The translations under genes were made by a program, and so were the position numbers. The notes below the pieces were generated by a model. It did no database searches. It worked only from the letters and a program-made list of their open reading frames with translations, and was not told the origin of the DNA. Shown one piece after another: positions 43,605 through 55,070 of a stretch of 64,000 nucleotides of DNA. This DNA is from Mantamonas sphyraenae. Taxonomy: Eukaryota > CRuMs > Mantamonadidae. Positions within the stretch are counted from its first letter, which is position 1, and each line of letters starts with the position of its first letter. The stretch covers positions 372,001 through 436,000 of the forward strand of contig JAPMXV010000030.1 of NCBI GenBank assembly GCA_026936335.1, written 5' to 3'.

Positions 43605-46600
43605 CCTGTGTGTGTGCCTGTGTGGCTATGTGTGTGGGTGCCTGTTGGGTGTGAATCTGACACTTTCATCAGGAACCTTGTTCACCATTGGACGCGGTTC
43701 GCACGGAGAGCTGGGAACGGGCCAGACGTCGTATGTGGGCCAACACCACATGCAGAAGCCCGTGTTTTCGGGGTCATCGGTGCCTGCGTTTGTCAAGGTG
43801 GCAGCAGGACCGTACCATTGTGCAGCCATCACAGGTGAGATGCGTCGCCTTTTCTCCAACGGCCTTTGGCGCGCGCGTGCTTTTTGGGCGCGCCACCCGG
43901 CGCCCCCCCCCCGGGCGTGGAAGCATATGACAGGCTCAGACACTGACACGACACACGAGGAATGGACACATTACAGCGGAGGGTCTTTTGTACACATGGG
44001 GCAATGCAGTGCACCAGGAACTGGGTGTGATTACGCGGTCCAGGTGAGTGCCTATCCGCTAACCCGAGGGCCAAAGAGACACGTGCAAACTGACACCGCC
44101 ATACGACGCACGGACACGGCACAGCATGCAAACCACACCGGCGATGGTTGCATCATTGTCCGATGTGCGTATTGCAGACGTGGCATGCGGCTTTTCACAC
44201 ACGGTGGCGGTCACAGGTGGGTTTGTCTGCCACGAGTGGATTTTCCCAGCCGCGAGCGAACGACATGCACCTCCGGAGCGGCGTAGCGGCTGACACACAC
44301 CTCATGACACGGTGGCAATGGGTGGATGGGGGGGACGACAGACGAGGGAAAGGTGTACACATGGGGCACGGTGGATGAAGACAAAGTGCAGAGCAGTCCG
44401 ACGGCGGTGGCAGCCAGTCGATTTGACGACGAGCGTGTGGTGAGTGTTTCGGCGGGTCTGTTCTTCACCGTGGCGGTGACCGACATGGGACACGTGTACA
44501 CATGGGGCAAAGGGTTGGCAGGACGATTGGGCCACGGGGACTCTGCGTCGCAGGCACACCCGAAGCGTGTGGAAGGGCTGGACGGCCTGTTTGTGAGCCA
44601 GGCGGTGGCCGGGTACTCCAACTGCCTGGTGGTGACGAACCATGGCGATGTGTGGTATTGGGGATGGGCACGTGCGGATCTGCCGGAACCCCTGATTAAG
44701 AACCAACGTGTGCGTAGTGTGGCCGCAGCGCAGCACTACGCTCTGGCGGTGTGTGGCGACGGACGCCTGCTGTTTGTGAGCCAGGACGAGGCCTACCGCG
44801 AGGTGAGCAGCGATCTGTGGCGACGCGAGTGTGTGGATGCTGCCATGAGTGGGAGGTACGATTCGGGGGCGGTGGCACAGGTGGATCATGTGGCGTGTGG
44901 GGAGGAACATGCCATGGTGGCATTGCAATCGGGCCATCTGGTCATGCTGCGACACGATGCACACGAACAGAGCAGCAGCGACGTCAACAGTGTGCCTCTC
45001 GAGCTGGATTCCGTGTTTACCACCGAGGAGCATCTGGACAACCACGCCTGTGTGCAACTCGCTGCAGGCGCCACCTTTGTCCTCCTCCTGGGCCAGCAGA
45101 GCACATACCGCAGCAGCAGCAGCAGCAGCAGTGGTGGTGGTGGTGGTGGTGGCAGGAAGGGAGATGATGCGTACACCATGGGTGCGTCCGTGTTGGATAG
45201 CAGTCGTGGTGGCGGAGGGACGCCCAAACGTGACACGTTGTCCTCCTCCTCTACGCTTGTAGGAGCCACACGTAGTGCGTCAGGTGCTGCTGGCACCCAT
45301 TCCGACAAACCGGCACTGGTCATGTCTCCGCTGCGTGTGTCGCAGTTGCACGTGAGCAGCCTGACCGACGATCAGAGGAGCAACTTTCTGGCAGTGCCAC
45401 GCACCTCTCAGTATGGGCGTTCGGGCCACCACGCGGGCTCGTCCATGAACCACGCCGTGGACGAGTATGGCCACGAAGACGATGAGGGTGACGACGAGGG
45501 TGACGACGATGGCAACCTCAGCCGACACAGTTTGTTCATGGGAGGCGTGGGACACACGTCGCAGCATCGTCTCAACGCATCTGTGTTGAGCCAGAACAGC
45601 ATGATATCACCCTCACACAGCCACACAGCGTATGGACACCATCATCATCATCATCACAACCAGAGTGGCCTCAACACGTCACACAGCAGCGTACAGGAAA
45701 TCATGCGCAATCGCCTGCTGCGCGAATCGCAACGCGGCTTTGTGTTTCGCGACCAGGAGCAAGAAGGTGGCGAGGCCAAGGCCCAGTCTCACTATGGAGG
45801 AGGAGGAGGAGGTGGTGTGGTGGTGGTGGCACGGGAGCAGGCGTGGGATTGGGAGGTAGCACGCTTGCAGGAACGGGTACACATGCGTGGGCAGCGGTAT
45901 GGAGCGGCAGCACGCAGTACGGCGCAGGACAGTGTGTACATCCAACGTGAGGATCTGGAGCACGAGACAGAGGCACGCAAGGCGGTGCAGGCGTCGACGA
46001 TGGTGTTGCAGGAGAAGCTGAAGATGGAGCGGGAACGGCGCCAGGAGTTAGATGCACAACGGGGCACGCTGCAAGTGGAGATGAGCAATGTGCAGGATGA
46101 AACACGGGAGCTCAAGAGCAAAGTGGACGAGTTGAACTCGAAGATGGAACAATTGCGAGGGCAGCGGAACCACGCGGACGAACGCAGCGCACAGCTGTCG
46201 GCAGCCATTGCACGCGAGGCACAGGCACTGCAGGGGGTGGAAGAGGCCAATCATGAGGCCGAATCGCAGTTGCAGGAACTCAAGGCACAGCGGGAGCGTG
46301 CGTTGCAACGGAGCCAGCAGATGGCAAGCGAATTGGATGCCCACCAGGGGTCGATGAAGGACATCGAGAGTGCACTGCGCAACCTGGAGCATGCCAAGGG
46401 TGTGGAGGTGCAAGGGGTCATTGCGGCACAGGACATGCTGCACCAGGAGGAACGGTTCCTGAAGCAGGAGAAGCTGCGCAAAGCGAACCTGGAAGACGAG
46501 GTGACCAAGATGCGCACGGCGGTGGCAACACACCAGGCCATTGTGGAGGAACTGGAACGGACCAAGAACTCGCTGGTGCCGGAGGTGGAGAAGTGCAAGG

Positions 46601-49600
46601 TGGAAACGGCACACAAGACGGAGGAGTTGAATCGCATCAAGAGCATGCTGAACACGATGAAGGCGGAACGCAGCGGAGTGGCAGCGTCGCTGGCCAAAAT
46701 GGAGGAGCAGCTGGAAGAGGTGTCGTACGAACACGCAAACCTGAGCGAGGCCCGCGATGCGATGCAGGCACACGTGGTGCAGGCGCAGAGGGAGAAGGAA
46801 AACACGGAACGGGAGTTGGAAACGCTGCAGCGCACACGCAAGGAGTTGCAAGAGGCCAGGGAACGGGCAATGGGAGCGAGTGAACAGGAGGAAAGGGACA
46901 TCGACGGGTTGAAGGCACACCTGGCCGAGTTGCAACGCAGCAAGCAGGAACAGCTGCACGGCCACCGGATGACGAGCGAACAGGTGGAGGCACTGCAAGC
47001 TCAGGTGACCGAGTTGCGAGAGAGGCAACAGCAGGCAGAGATGCGTGCAGAGGTGTTGCAGGTGCAATTGAGCGACCGGGAGCGTGAGTGCAGGGCCAAG
47101 GAGAAGGAGGTGCGCCAGTTGGAACTGAACGCACAGAGTGTGGAGAAGCGCAATCGCACACTGACGGCGGCTTTGGAGGAGGCCAAGGCCACAGCCAAGG
47201 TGGTGGGTGGACAGAAGGACACCCTGGAGGCGGAGTTGGCTTCGTTGAACAACCGCAACCTGGATGTGGAGAACGAACGCAACGTGTTGCAGGTGAAGCT
47301 GCAGGAGTGTCGCTACGCCAACGAACAGCAACTGGCGGCCGCACACGCACTCAAGAGCGACCTGCACCAGGCGGAAACGTCGCTCAAGACGCTGCAGAAC
47401 GAGGTGGCAGCAGGGCAGGAGCACAGGCAAATGCTGCAGGAGGCCATTGCAGAGGCGTTGCGTGCAAGCACCAAGGTGAAAGAGGAAGAAGTGGCGCTGG
47501 AGATGCAACTCAAGGGCCAGAAGCAGGTGTTGGAAGACAGCAAGGCGGCCAAGGAGGCGTTGGGGCAAGCAACTGGACGAAACCAGCGCCCAGGTGGACG
47601 CGGTGGAGGCAGACATTGCCAACGTGCGGGCGACAATTGACGACATTCGATCGCTGATCGATTCGTTGCAAGGGGACAAGCGCACGCTGGAGGCCGAGGC
47701 GGATGGGTGGCGTGAGAAGGCCAAGACGGTGGTTGCGGAGAGGACCCAGGCGCAGGCAGACGTGGATGCGGCCAAGGAAAGGCTGGAACGTGAGAGGTCG
47801 CAGTTGGAGAGTGTGGAAGGACGCGTGGAGGGGGTGGAGGCACAGGTGGAGGAGTTGAGTGTGGCGCGACAGACGGCGCTGAACAAGCTCAACGCACTGA
47901 AGGCAGAGAAGAACAAGCTGATGCACGAAGCAGCTGAGCTGGGGGCGTCTGCAGAACGGGAGGGAGGCGAGGTGGAGGATCTGCGCGGGGAAGTGGAGCG
48001 GCTGAAGAGGAATCGGGGAGCGCTGGAACGGGATGTGGGCTACGCAAACGAACAGACGCAGGAGTTGCAAGAGGCGATTGCAGGACTGACAAGCGACCTG
48101 GCACACAGGAAGGGCAAGTTGATGGCGTTGCAGACGACGCAGCAGGAGCTGGTGCAGGAGTTGGAGGATGTGAAGGAGAAGAGTGTGGAGAGCAAGGCGG
48201 AGAGCGAACAGGTGCGGCACGAAATCAAGGCGGTGAAGCACGAAAGCATCCGAGCCGGGGCGGAATTGAAGGCGGCGCAACAGATGCTGCGCAACGAACA
48301 GGAAGATCTGAATCAGATCAAGCGCAAGCTGGAGGAGGCACAGGCAGCAACCAACGCGGCCAAGGAGCAGCAGAAGCGATTGGAAAGCGAGATTACGCAG
48401 ACGGAAGACGCACGCAGGACGTACGATCGCGAGGGGGCGTCGTTGCAACAGAAATTGGAGTCGATGGTGGCACAGCGCAGCCAGTTGCAGGTGGATTTGG
48501 GCGACCAGCAGCGTGAGCTGGAGGTGGCGAAGGAGGCGTGTGTGCGTCTGAAGCGCAACATTGACGAGGTGCGGGAACGCAACGAGGTGGCAGCAAACGA
48601 GGTGCGCATGTTGGAGAACACACTGGCACAGGTGAAGGACGAAAGCAGTCCGCTTGGCATCCATCGTGCGAACCTGGACTCGCAGATTGACAAGGCACGT
48701 GCGGAATTGCGTGGGATGCAGGAGGAGTTGCGTCACAGGGAGAGCGAACTGAGCGAGGTGCAGGCGAGCCAGGAGCAATGCCGCCGTGAAATCAGCGCAT
48801 GCCAGAGCAAGGTGCAGGAGGAGCGGCACGAACAGAGTGTGTTGGCACAGAACGTGAACGCGGAACGCAGCAAGGTGGCGGGCCTGGAGAAGGAGACGGA
48901 GGGGAGCCGGAACGAACTGCGCCGTGCCACGGAGCGAGTGGATGCACTGTCACGTGAGCTGGACGCGTTGGACGAGCGTGTGATGTCTGCAGGGCAGAAG
49001 CGACGCAACCTGGAGTATGAATTGTCGCGAAAGAGTGGCGAGGAGGAGGAGTTGGAGAGTGAGACACGGACGCTGGAAAGCAAGATTGGACCGGTGCGTG
49101 CACGTGTGGCGGAACTGAAGATGGCACGTGAAAAAGCACAGGACGAACTGCGGAGCCTGGAGAACGAGGCATTCCAGGTGGAACGCAAGCACAAGGAGCT
49201 GCAGGGAAGGCTGGAAATGACACGGGAGCAGGTGAAGGCACGTGCGGCGGCGCAGCTGCGTGAGGAGCAGGAGAGGCAGCTTGCGTTTGAGAGTGCGATT
49301 GAGAGCGAGCAGCCGGAGTTGCAGGAAGCCAGGCGCAGCAACAAAGTGTTGGAAAGCAAGTTGGCAGAGGTGCGTGGGGAGATTGAGCGTGAGCAGCGTC
49401 GGGGCAAGGAGCTGGAAGGGAAGCAGGAGGAGGCGTTGGCGGAGCTGAAGCGCATGGAGTTGGAACAGTACGAGGTGAGGAACAACGTGGTGTGTCTGGA
49501 GAGTGAAATCGAAAAGCTGAAGAGTGAACAGCGGTCGGTGGAGGCAGCGCGTGAGAGCGAACAGCGTGGGGCCGACGACGAGAAACGTCGGGTGGACCAG

Positions 49601-50773
49601 TGTCGCAAGGAGTTGCGTCGTGCGCAGGAAGAGAAGCGTGCGGCGGAGCAGGACGCATACGAGTTGCGTGAGGAGATCAAGAGTGTGCAGGAGCTGATGG
49701 GGATCCAGGAACAGGAGATGGCCAAGGCGAGGACCACGCTGCGGGGGGTGCAGAAGCAAAAGGCAGAGGTGGAGCAGCAGACGACGCTGTTGGAACAGGA
49801 GATCCAACACGAGCAGCAGCAGTTGCAGAGGTTGGAAGGAAGGTACGCGGACGACCTGATGCGCAAGCAGAGTGTGAAGGATGCCATCACACGGATGCAG
49901 GGTACGCTGGCGAATGAGAAGTTGGCGGTGGAGGCGTCGATGCGGGAGCAGTCGCGCATTGCCGGGGAAGTGGAAGGGATCCGACGGGAAAAGAGGGAGC
50001 TGCAGGAGGAGGTGAAGAGGATGGAGGTGGAGTTGGAAGGGGAACGGGAGAGCAGGATGCAGATGGCGGTGTCCAAGGCGAAGCGGGAGGTGCAGATGCA
50101 AGGGCTGAAGGCAGACGAGGTGGTGCTGGAGGGAGGGGCGGTGGGGTTGGTGGGAAGCACAGCGGCAGCAGCAAGTGGACGAGGACAGCAGCAACAGCAG
50201 CAGCAGCAGCAGCAGGGAGAAGAGGCAGGGTGGGAAGAGGCGCGTGGACAGGTGGAAATGGCAAAGAGCAGACTGGACAGCATCCTGAGCAAGTTGAAGC
50301 CAAAGATGCAGCAACGGTTGGAGATGGTGAACGAGAGCGTGGGCAACGTGTCGCTGATGCAGGCCAACGAACGCTCGCTGAGCATGAGCATGTATGGCCA
50401 TGGCAGCAGCGGGTATGGCAGTGCGTACGGGGCTGGTGGTGGGACTGGTGGGGCTGGTGGGGCTGGTGGTGGGTATGGCACCGAAAGCGTTGCCTCGGAC
50501 CATTCGCTGTCACTCAGCGAAGCCAGTGGGATGAGCAACCGAAGCATGCGCAGTCCAAGTTCAGAGACATTGGGTGCGTCGCATGGGGCTCGCATGCGGT
50601 TGAGTCAGCTGCAGAGCGAACGTCGTGCGGGAGCAGCGGTGTCGCAGGCGGAGGAGGAGCAGGCACGCACACACGAGCAGAGTAGGCAGGAGCAGGAATT
50701 GGACAGGGCCAAGGAGGACCTGTTGGCAGCAAGGAGTCAAGTCAACACATTGTTGGGCATCCTGGAGGGGTGA
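43539..50773 (+). CDS. RCC1-propeller / giant coiled-coil protein (frame broken)
   Basis: Exons 43539-43575, 43673-43834, 43977-44043, 44125-44216 and 44342-50773 encode about 2,262 residues if one base is removed at the GGGG run 47562-47565. RCC1 repeats fill about 1-270 (LFTIGRGSHGELGTG, YTWGNAVHQELGV, DVACGFSHTVAVT, VYTWGKGLAGRLGHG). A Ser/Gly/His-rich linker follows. Then comes an almost unbroken coiled coil from about 620 to 2,100, rich in Glu/Gln/Lys/Arg, and a Gly/Ser/Tyr tail with a last short coil. Such a layout suggests a structural or centrosomal/cytoskeletal scaffold with a protein-binding head. No known orthologue is claimed. The first donor is part of a (GT)n run. Start codon 54 bp from that of the KDEL receptor. 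Confidence 0.82.
43576..43602. repeat. (GT)n tract that contains the splice donor of the RCC1/coiled-coil gene
   Basis: The first exon ends CCAG and the intron starts directly with GTGTGTGT, so the repeat itself supplies the donor. Repeat-length change would not move the exon edge but offers many alternative GT dinucleotides. Confidence 0.85.
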
Positions 50774-50872
50774 GCATGGGGGAGGGAAGTGGGAAGCGGT
50801 GGAGGAGACAAGTGAAGAGACGGTTGCTGGTCTGGTCATTCGTGTGGTTCTTGTGTTTGGAAAGGGGATTCA

Positions 50873-50903
<31 letters not shown>

Positions 50904-50904
50904 A

Positions 50905-51175
50905 ATGTGGAAGCTGGCCATTGTGTTTGCACTGGGGTATGCCATGTCGCACTTTCATCTCGCCGGGCAACTGCACGACTGGCTGACGGACGAACCACTG
51001 CTGATGCACAACCGACGCACTCTGTTGATGGCAGGCGTGGGTATGACCAGCATCTTTGTGCTGTGTATCTGGTGGCCGTTGCAGCGGATAGCAGCGTACG
51101 AACGGCGCCACCAACCCGCAGCGTGCCTGGTACACGTCGGCCAAGGAGCATCTGAGGCGGAGAGGGTCGTTCTAA
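50905..51175 (+). CDS. Small membrane protein, unrecognised, possible frameshift
   Basis: From an ATG at 50905 a frame encodes MWKLAIVFALGYAMSHFHLA, then a second hydrophobic segment (MAGVGMTSIFVLCIWWPLQ). After about 51095 one extra base may be present: the +1 frame reads NPQRAWYTSAKEHLRRRGSF and stops at 51175 (89 residues), whereas the unshifted frame runs on into the next gene's antisense. The size and hydrophobic N-terminus resemble small mitochondrial inner-membrane proteins, but I do not recognise it. Confidence 0.45.
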
Positions 51176-51300
51176 CAGGAAACAACCGTGGCCAATGGTC
51201 CAATGCAGCAAAGAAAGAAGAGAGAGAGTGTGTACAGATGCGCATGGGGGACAAGAAACGGGCACAAATGGAGATGCAGAGGGCAGCACAGCACAGCGTT

Positions 51301-52044
51301 TCAATCCATTTTCTTTGCCTTCTTGCCCTTGGGAGTGGCCTTCTTGGTGGTGGCGGAGGTCTTGGATGAGGAGCTGTCCTTGGCGGTGGCCTTGCCCTTC
51401 TTGCCAGCGGCAGGAGGGGCGGAGGAGAGCGGGCTGGCGAGACGGAAGGCCAGGAGTTGGACGATGCCGGCAAAGAGGGTGCATCCGGCAATGAAGAGGA
51501 AGAGGTTGGTAAAGTCGTTGCCCTTGGACAGCTGCTCCAAGAGCGGGTAGGGGAAGAGGCCGTCACGTTCCTTGACGACAAAGATGTTGAGGGTGTAGGT
51601 GAGGATGGTGAAGATGAGCAGGAGGAAGTTGAGGAGACGTGAATGTTGGTAGTGGCGAGTGAAGGCCAGGTCGAGCCAAGTGACAATGGCCACACCGCCG
51701 TGTTGGCATACGTTGATCCACATGGGGTAGGCACCGGTGGCGACAAGGTCGGGAGGGATGACGAGTTTGGTGTCGTAGAAAAACAGACTCCAGAAGAGGA
51801 TACCCACGATGGAGGTGAGGGAAAACACGACACTGTACACACTCTCCACAAACGGGGCTGTGCGAAGGTCCGGCGTCAGCAGACCCAGGAAGAAGTAGAC
51901 GGAGACGGAGACGTTTGCCCAGAAGGTGAGGAAGTTGAACTGCTCCAGGCCCTTCTTGGGCAGGTCGAGCTGCATGACGCAGTAGACGACGTAGGTGTTG
52001 GCCAGCAGGACGACAAGGTTGTACACTTTGGAAAGGGTGGACAT
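51301..52044 (-). CDS. AIG1/ADTRP-family integral membrane lipid hydrolase
   Basis: A single exon of 247 residues with about six hydrophobic segments and a Lys/Ser/Ala-rich C-terminus. FNFLTFWANVSVSVYF holds the conserved Thr of the AIG1 family, and WINVCQHGGVAIVTWLDL the conserved His; these are the catalytic pair by which AIG1 and ADTRP hydrolyse fatty-acid esters of hydroxy fatty acids. The start was taken at the ATG preceding the first helix. The gene is followed 87 bp upstream by BCKDHA on the same strand. Confidence 0.82.
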   Translation of the reverse strand: MSTLSKVYNLVVLLANTYVVYCVMQLDLPKKGLEQFNFLTFWANVSVSVYFFLGLLTPDLRTAPFVESVYSVVFSLTSIVGILFWSLFFYDTKLVIPPDLVATGAYPMWINVCQHGGVAIVTWLDLAFTRHYQHSRLLNFLLLIFTILTYTLNIFVVKERDGLFPYPLLEQLSKGNDFTNLFLFIAGCTLFAGIVQLLAFRLASPLSSAPPAAGKKGKATAKDSSSSKTSATTKKATPKGKKAKKMD

Positions 52045-52130
52045 GATTTGGAGGGTGTTGTGGGTGGTCGAGAGGGCGCACGAGGAAGAAAGACAGAGAG
52101 TGAGAGAGAAAGGGGGGAAAGAGGATTCAT

Positions 52131-53637
52131 TCATTCGGCCAGGTTGTCGGTGTGATAGTGGTCGGGATACTTCTCCATGTGAGCGAGCAGCTGTGCACGT
52201 TGCTCCTGCAGATGGACAGGAATGTCGTGATAGACATCCTCAAAGAGGGAGCGGAGGGGCGGCAACTTCTTGTTCTCACACTTCTCCAGGGTTGCAAGGA
52301 CCTCCTTGCGCAACCCATCCCGCAACTCCTCATCCTGTTCGGGAGACCACCATTGACGATCGTGGAGATAGCGACCCAGACGGGTGATGGGCGACCCGTC
52401 GGTGATCCAATACTCGGCCTCACTCTTGGTGCGGTAGCGACTGGCATCGTCGCTGGTGCTGTGATGTCCACCACGATACGTCATGGCCTCAATCAACGTG
52501 GGTCGGTTCTCCTCCACCGCCAGTCGGCGTGCCTCCTTGGTGGCGTTGTACACCGCCCACACGTCGTTGCCGTCCACTCGAATAGAGTGCACCCCGTAGC
52601 CATACCCTCGGCTGGCAATGCCGTCACCACGGTACTGCTCCGTGGACGGTGTGGAAATGGCATAGCCGTTGTTGCGGCAGAAAAAGATGGTGCGTGCGCC
52701 CACTGTGGCGGCAAAGTTCAGGGCGGCATGGAAGTCGCCCTCGCTGGCTGCGCCCTCTCCAAAGTAGCACATGCATGCGGCATCCCCTCCCTCCAGGCGC
52801 TTGGCATACCCAGCACCTGCTGCCTGGGGCAGCTGCGTCGCCAGGGGCGAGGAGATGGTCTGGAAGTTGAGATCCTTGGAGCCGTAGTGAACGGGCATCT
52901 GACGGCCACGCGTGCTGAAATCATCCACCGTGCCCATGCACTGGTCCATGAAATTTTCCAGTGTGAAGCCGCGGTACATCAGCACTCCGGTCTCTCGGTA
53001 CTGGCCGTACACGACATCGTCCAGAGTCAGTGCACTTGCGCTGTGGGACGGGGCGAGGGAGCGTGGGTTCGTCAGTCTCGGGTGGGAGAGGGGAAAATCT
53101 CGCAAAAGGGTCCGGTGGGGTTTTTGGAGGGGTTTGTGGTTGGATAGGCTGCTGTGATGAGGATGAACGACATGGGAACACATACCTGCCCATGTGGGTG
53201 GCTTCCTCGCCAAAGGAGGTCATGTAGAAGGAGATGCGTCCCTGGCGCTGGGCCTCGTAGAGGATGTTGTCCATGGTGTTGAGCTTGACCATGTTGTGGT
53301 AGAGCTTGAGAGCCTGGTCCTGGCCCACCTGGGGGTCGTCCTTCTCGTTGACGATCTCACCCTTCTCGTTCATGACACGGTAGGTTGGGATGAGGTCTGT
53401 GGCGTTGCTGAAGCGCATTTCCGTGGTGAAGGGCGTCTGAGCACCGGGGTACTCGCTCACCTCCACATCCTTGCTCTTCTTGCTGCTGGCTGCGTCGGGA
53501 CTGGTGCTCACAGAGCGGCGGAGCACTGCATTTGCTGCCACAGCCACACTCTGGCTGCCGGGGGTGCTCGTACGTGCAACTCGGGCAAACATCGGGATCT
53601 TTCGGTTGATGGGGTGGCTGGGCCAGCGCAGCAACAT
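52131..53637 (-). CDS. BCKDHA: Branched-chain 2-oxoacid dehydrogenase E1 alpha
   Basis: Exons 53186-53637 and 52131-53040 (intron 145 bp) give 453 residues. The first 50 residues are basic and Ser/Ala-rich, fitting mitochondrial import. The thiamine-diphosphate site is seen in GEGAASEGDFHAALNFA and NNGYAISTP. The regulatory phosphorylation loop is seen in YRGGHHSTSDDASRYR, nearly identical to the animal enzyme. With E1 beta it decarboxylates 2-oxoacids from Leu, Ile and Val in the mitochondrial matrix. Its start codon lies 117 bp from that of the carnitine carrier, a divergent mitochondrial pair. Confidence 0.96.
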
Positions 53638-53754
53638 GCATGCGCCTCCAATGGGTGATGAGAAAGAGGGGGAAAGGGAGGAGGATGGTGCAAGGTGGAT
53701 GGAAGGGAAACAGTGCGACGCAAGAGGCATTGGAATCCAAACCGCAAGAGCAAC

Positions 53755-55018
53755 ATGTCGTTCACGGCCGAGGAATACGAAATTGACCAGCAGAAGCGCA
53801 AGTCGATGTGGCGCAACTTTGTGGCAGGCACCGTGGGTGGCATGTCACTGGTGCTGGTAGGTGGTGGTGGGTGATGGTGGTGGTGGTGGTGGTGGTACAC
53901 ACAGTGCACTGAGGAGACACTGACACATACATGCACACATGCAAATCTGATCATAGGTGGGCCATCCGCTGGACACCATCAAGGTGCGCCTGCAGACAAT
54001 GGGCACGGTGAACGGCAAGCCGCAGTACGCCGGGATGATCGACTGCGCCAAGCAGACAATTGCCAGGGAGGGACCCCTGGGTCTGTACAAGGGCGTGGGT
54101 CCGCCACTGGCCGGTGTGGGCTTCCTCTACGCCGTTGTGTTTGCTGGCTACGGTGTGGGCAAGCAGATGGTTGCGGTAGGTTGTGTGGAAGAGGCGTGGA
54201 AAGGATTTGCCGGTACACGTGTGGTGCGAGGGCTGACACGCGCCTTTTCACTTTCGGGGTTGATCCCCCACTGACCCCATGCATGCATGCACGTGGATAA
54301 TCACAGGAGGAGGGCCAGAGCGAGGACACCTTCTCTGCCCTGCAGTTCTGGAACGCAGGGTGCGTGTCCGGTGTGTTTACGACGGTGAGTTTTTGCCGGG
54401 AATCGTGTGTGCGATTGCCCTCCGAAAAAAGCGAAAAGCGAGCCGTGGGGCCGAGTGGCACGCCTCTGACACGTTGGGACGGCGATTGGATGGCCACCGC
54501 GTTCACAGGCAATGATGGTGCCGATGGAGCAGATCAAGATCCGCATGCAGGTGGACACCACGGGCCGATACAAGAGCGCCGTGGACTGCTTCAAGCAGAT
54601 CCTGGCTGAGGGCGGCCTGCGTTCGGCGTACCGAGGAGCCAGCCTGACACTGTGGCGTGATGTTCCTGGTTCGGGCGCCTACTTTGCTGCCTATGAGATG
54701 ATGCGTCGTTCCATGGTGCCCGAGGGTGGCACGCTGAACGACCTGGGCCCTGCGCAGTTGCTGCTGGCAGGCGGCACGGCGGGCATCTGCAACTGGCTGA
54801 TTGCCCTGCCCGCAGACACTCTCAAGAGCCGTTACCAAACGGCCGAGCCTGGCACCTACAAGAACAGCCTGGACTGTCTGAAGCAGCTGGTCAAGAACGA
54901 CGGTGCAGGCGCCCTCTTCCGCGGCTTCACTCCCATCATGGTGCGTGCCTTCCCGGCCAACGCTGCCACCTTCTTTGGCTTTGAGATGGCCTTCCGCTTC
55001 CTCAACTGGGCTGTGTGA
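53755..55018 (+). CDS. SLC25A20: Mitochondrial carnitine/acylcarnitine carrier
   Basis: Exons 53755-53856, 53957-54175, 54307-54384 and 54509-55018 give 302 residues, the carrier norm. Three repeats each carry a PxD/ExxK/R signature: PLDTIKVRLQT, PMEQIKIRMQV, PADTLKSRYQT. The second, with Glu, and the third, close to the animal carnitine carrier, favour carnitine/acylcarnitine exchange across the inner membrane, feeding fatty-acid oxidation. Introns are 100, 131 and 124 bp, all in phase 0. Ornithine carriers are the nearest alternative. Confidence 0.9.
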
Positions 55019-55070
55019 TGAGCGATGATGATAATGAGACAGAAATGGACACATGTGGCCACATGAGTTG

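Noticed and set aside
46048-50595. Several minus-strand frames of 400-620 codons opposite the coiled coil
   Set aside because: Antisense of Glu/Gln/Lys heptads gives Leu/Cys/His/Ser-rich text; no start context or splice pattern.
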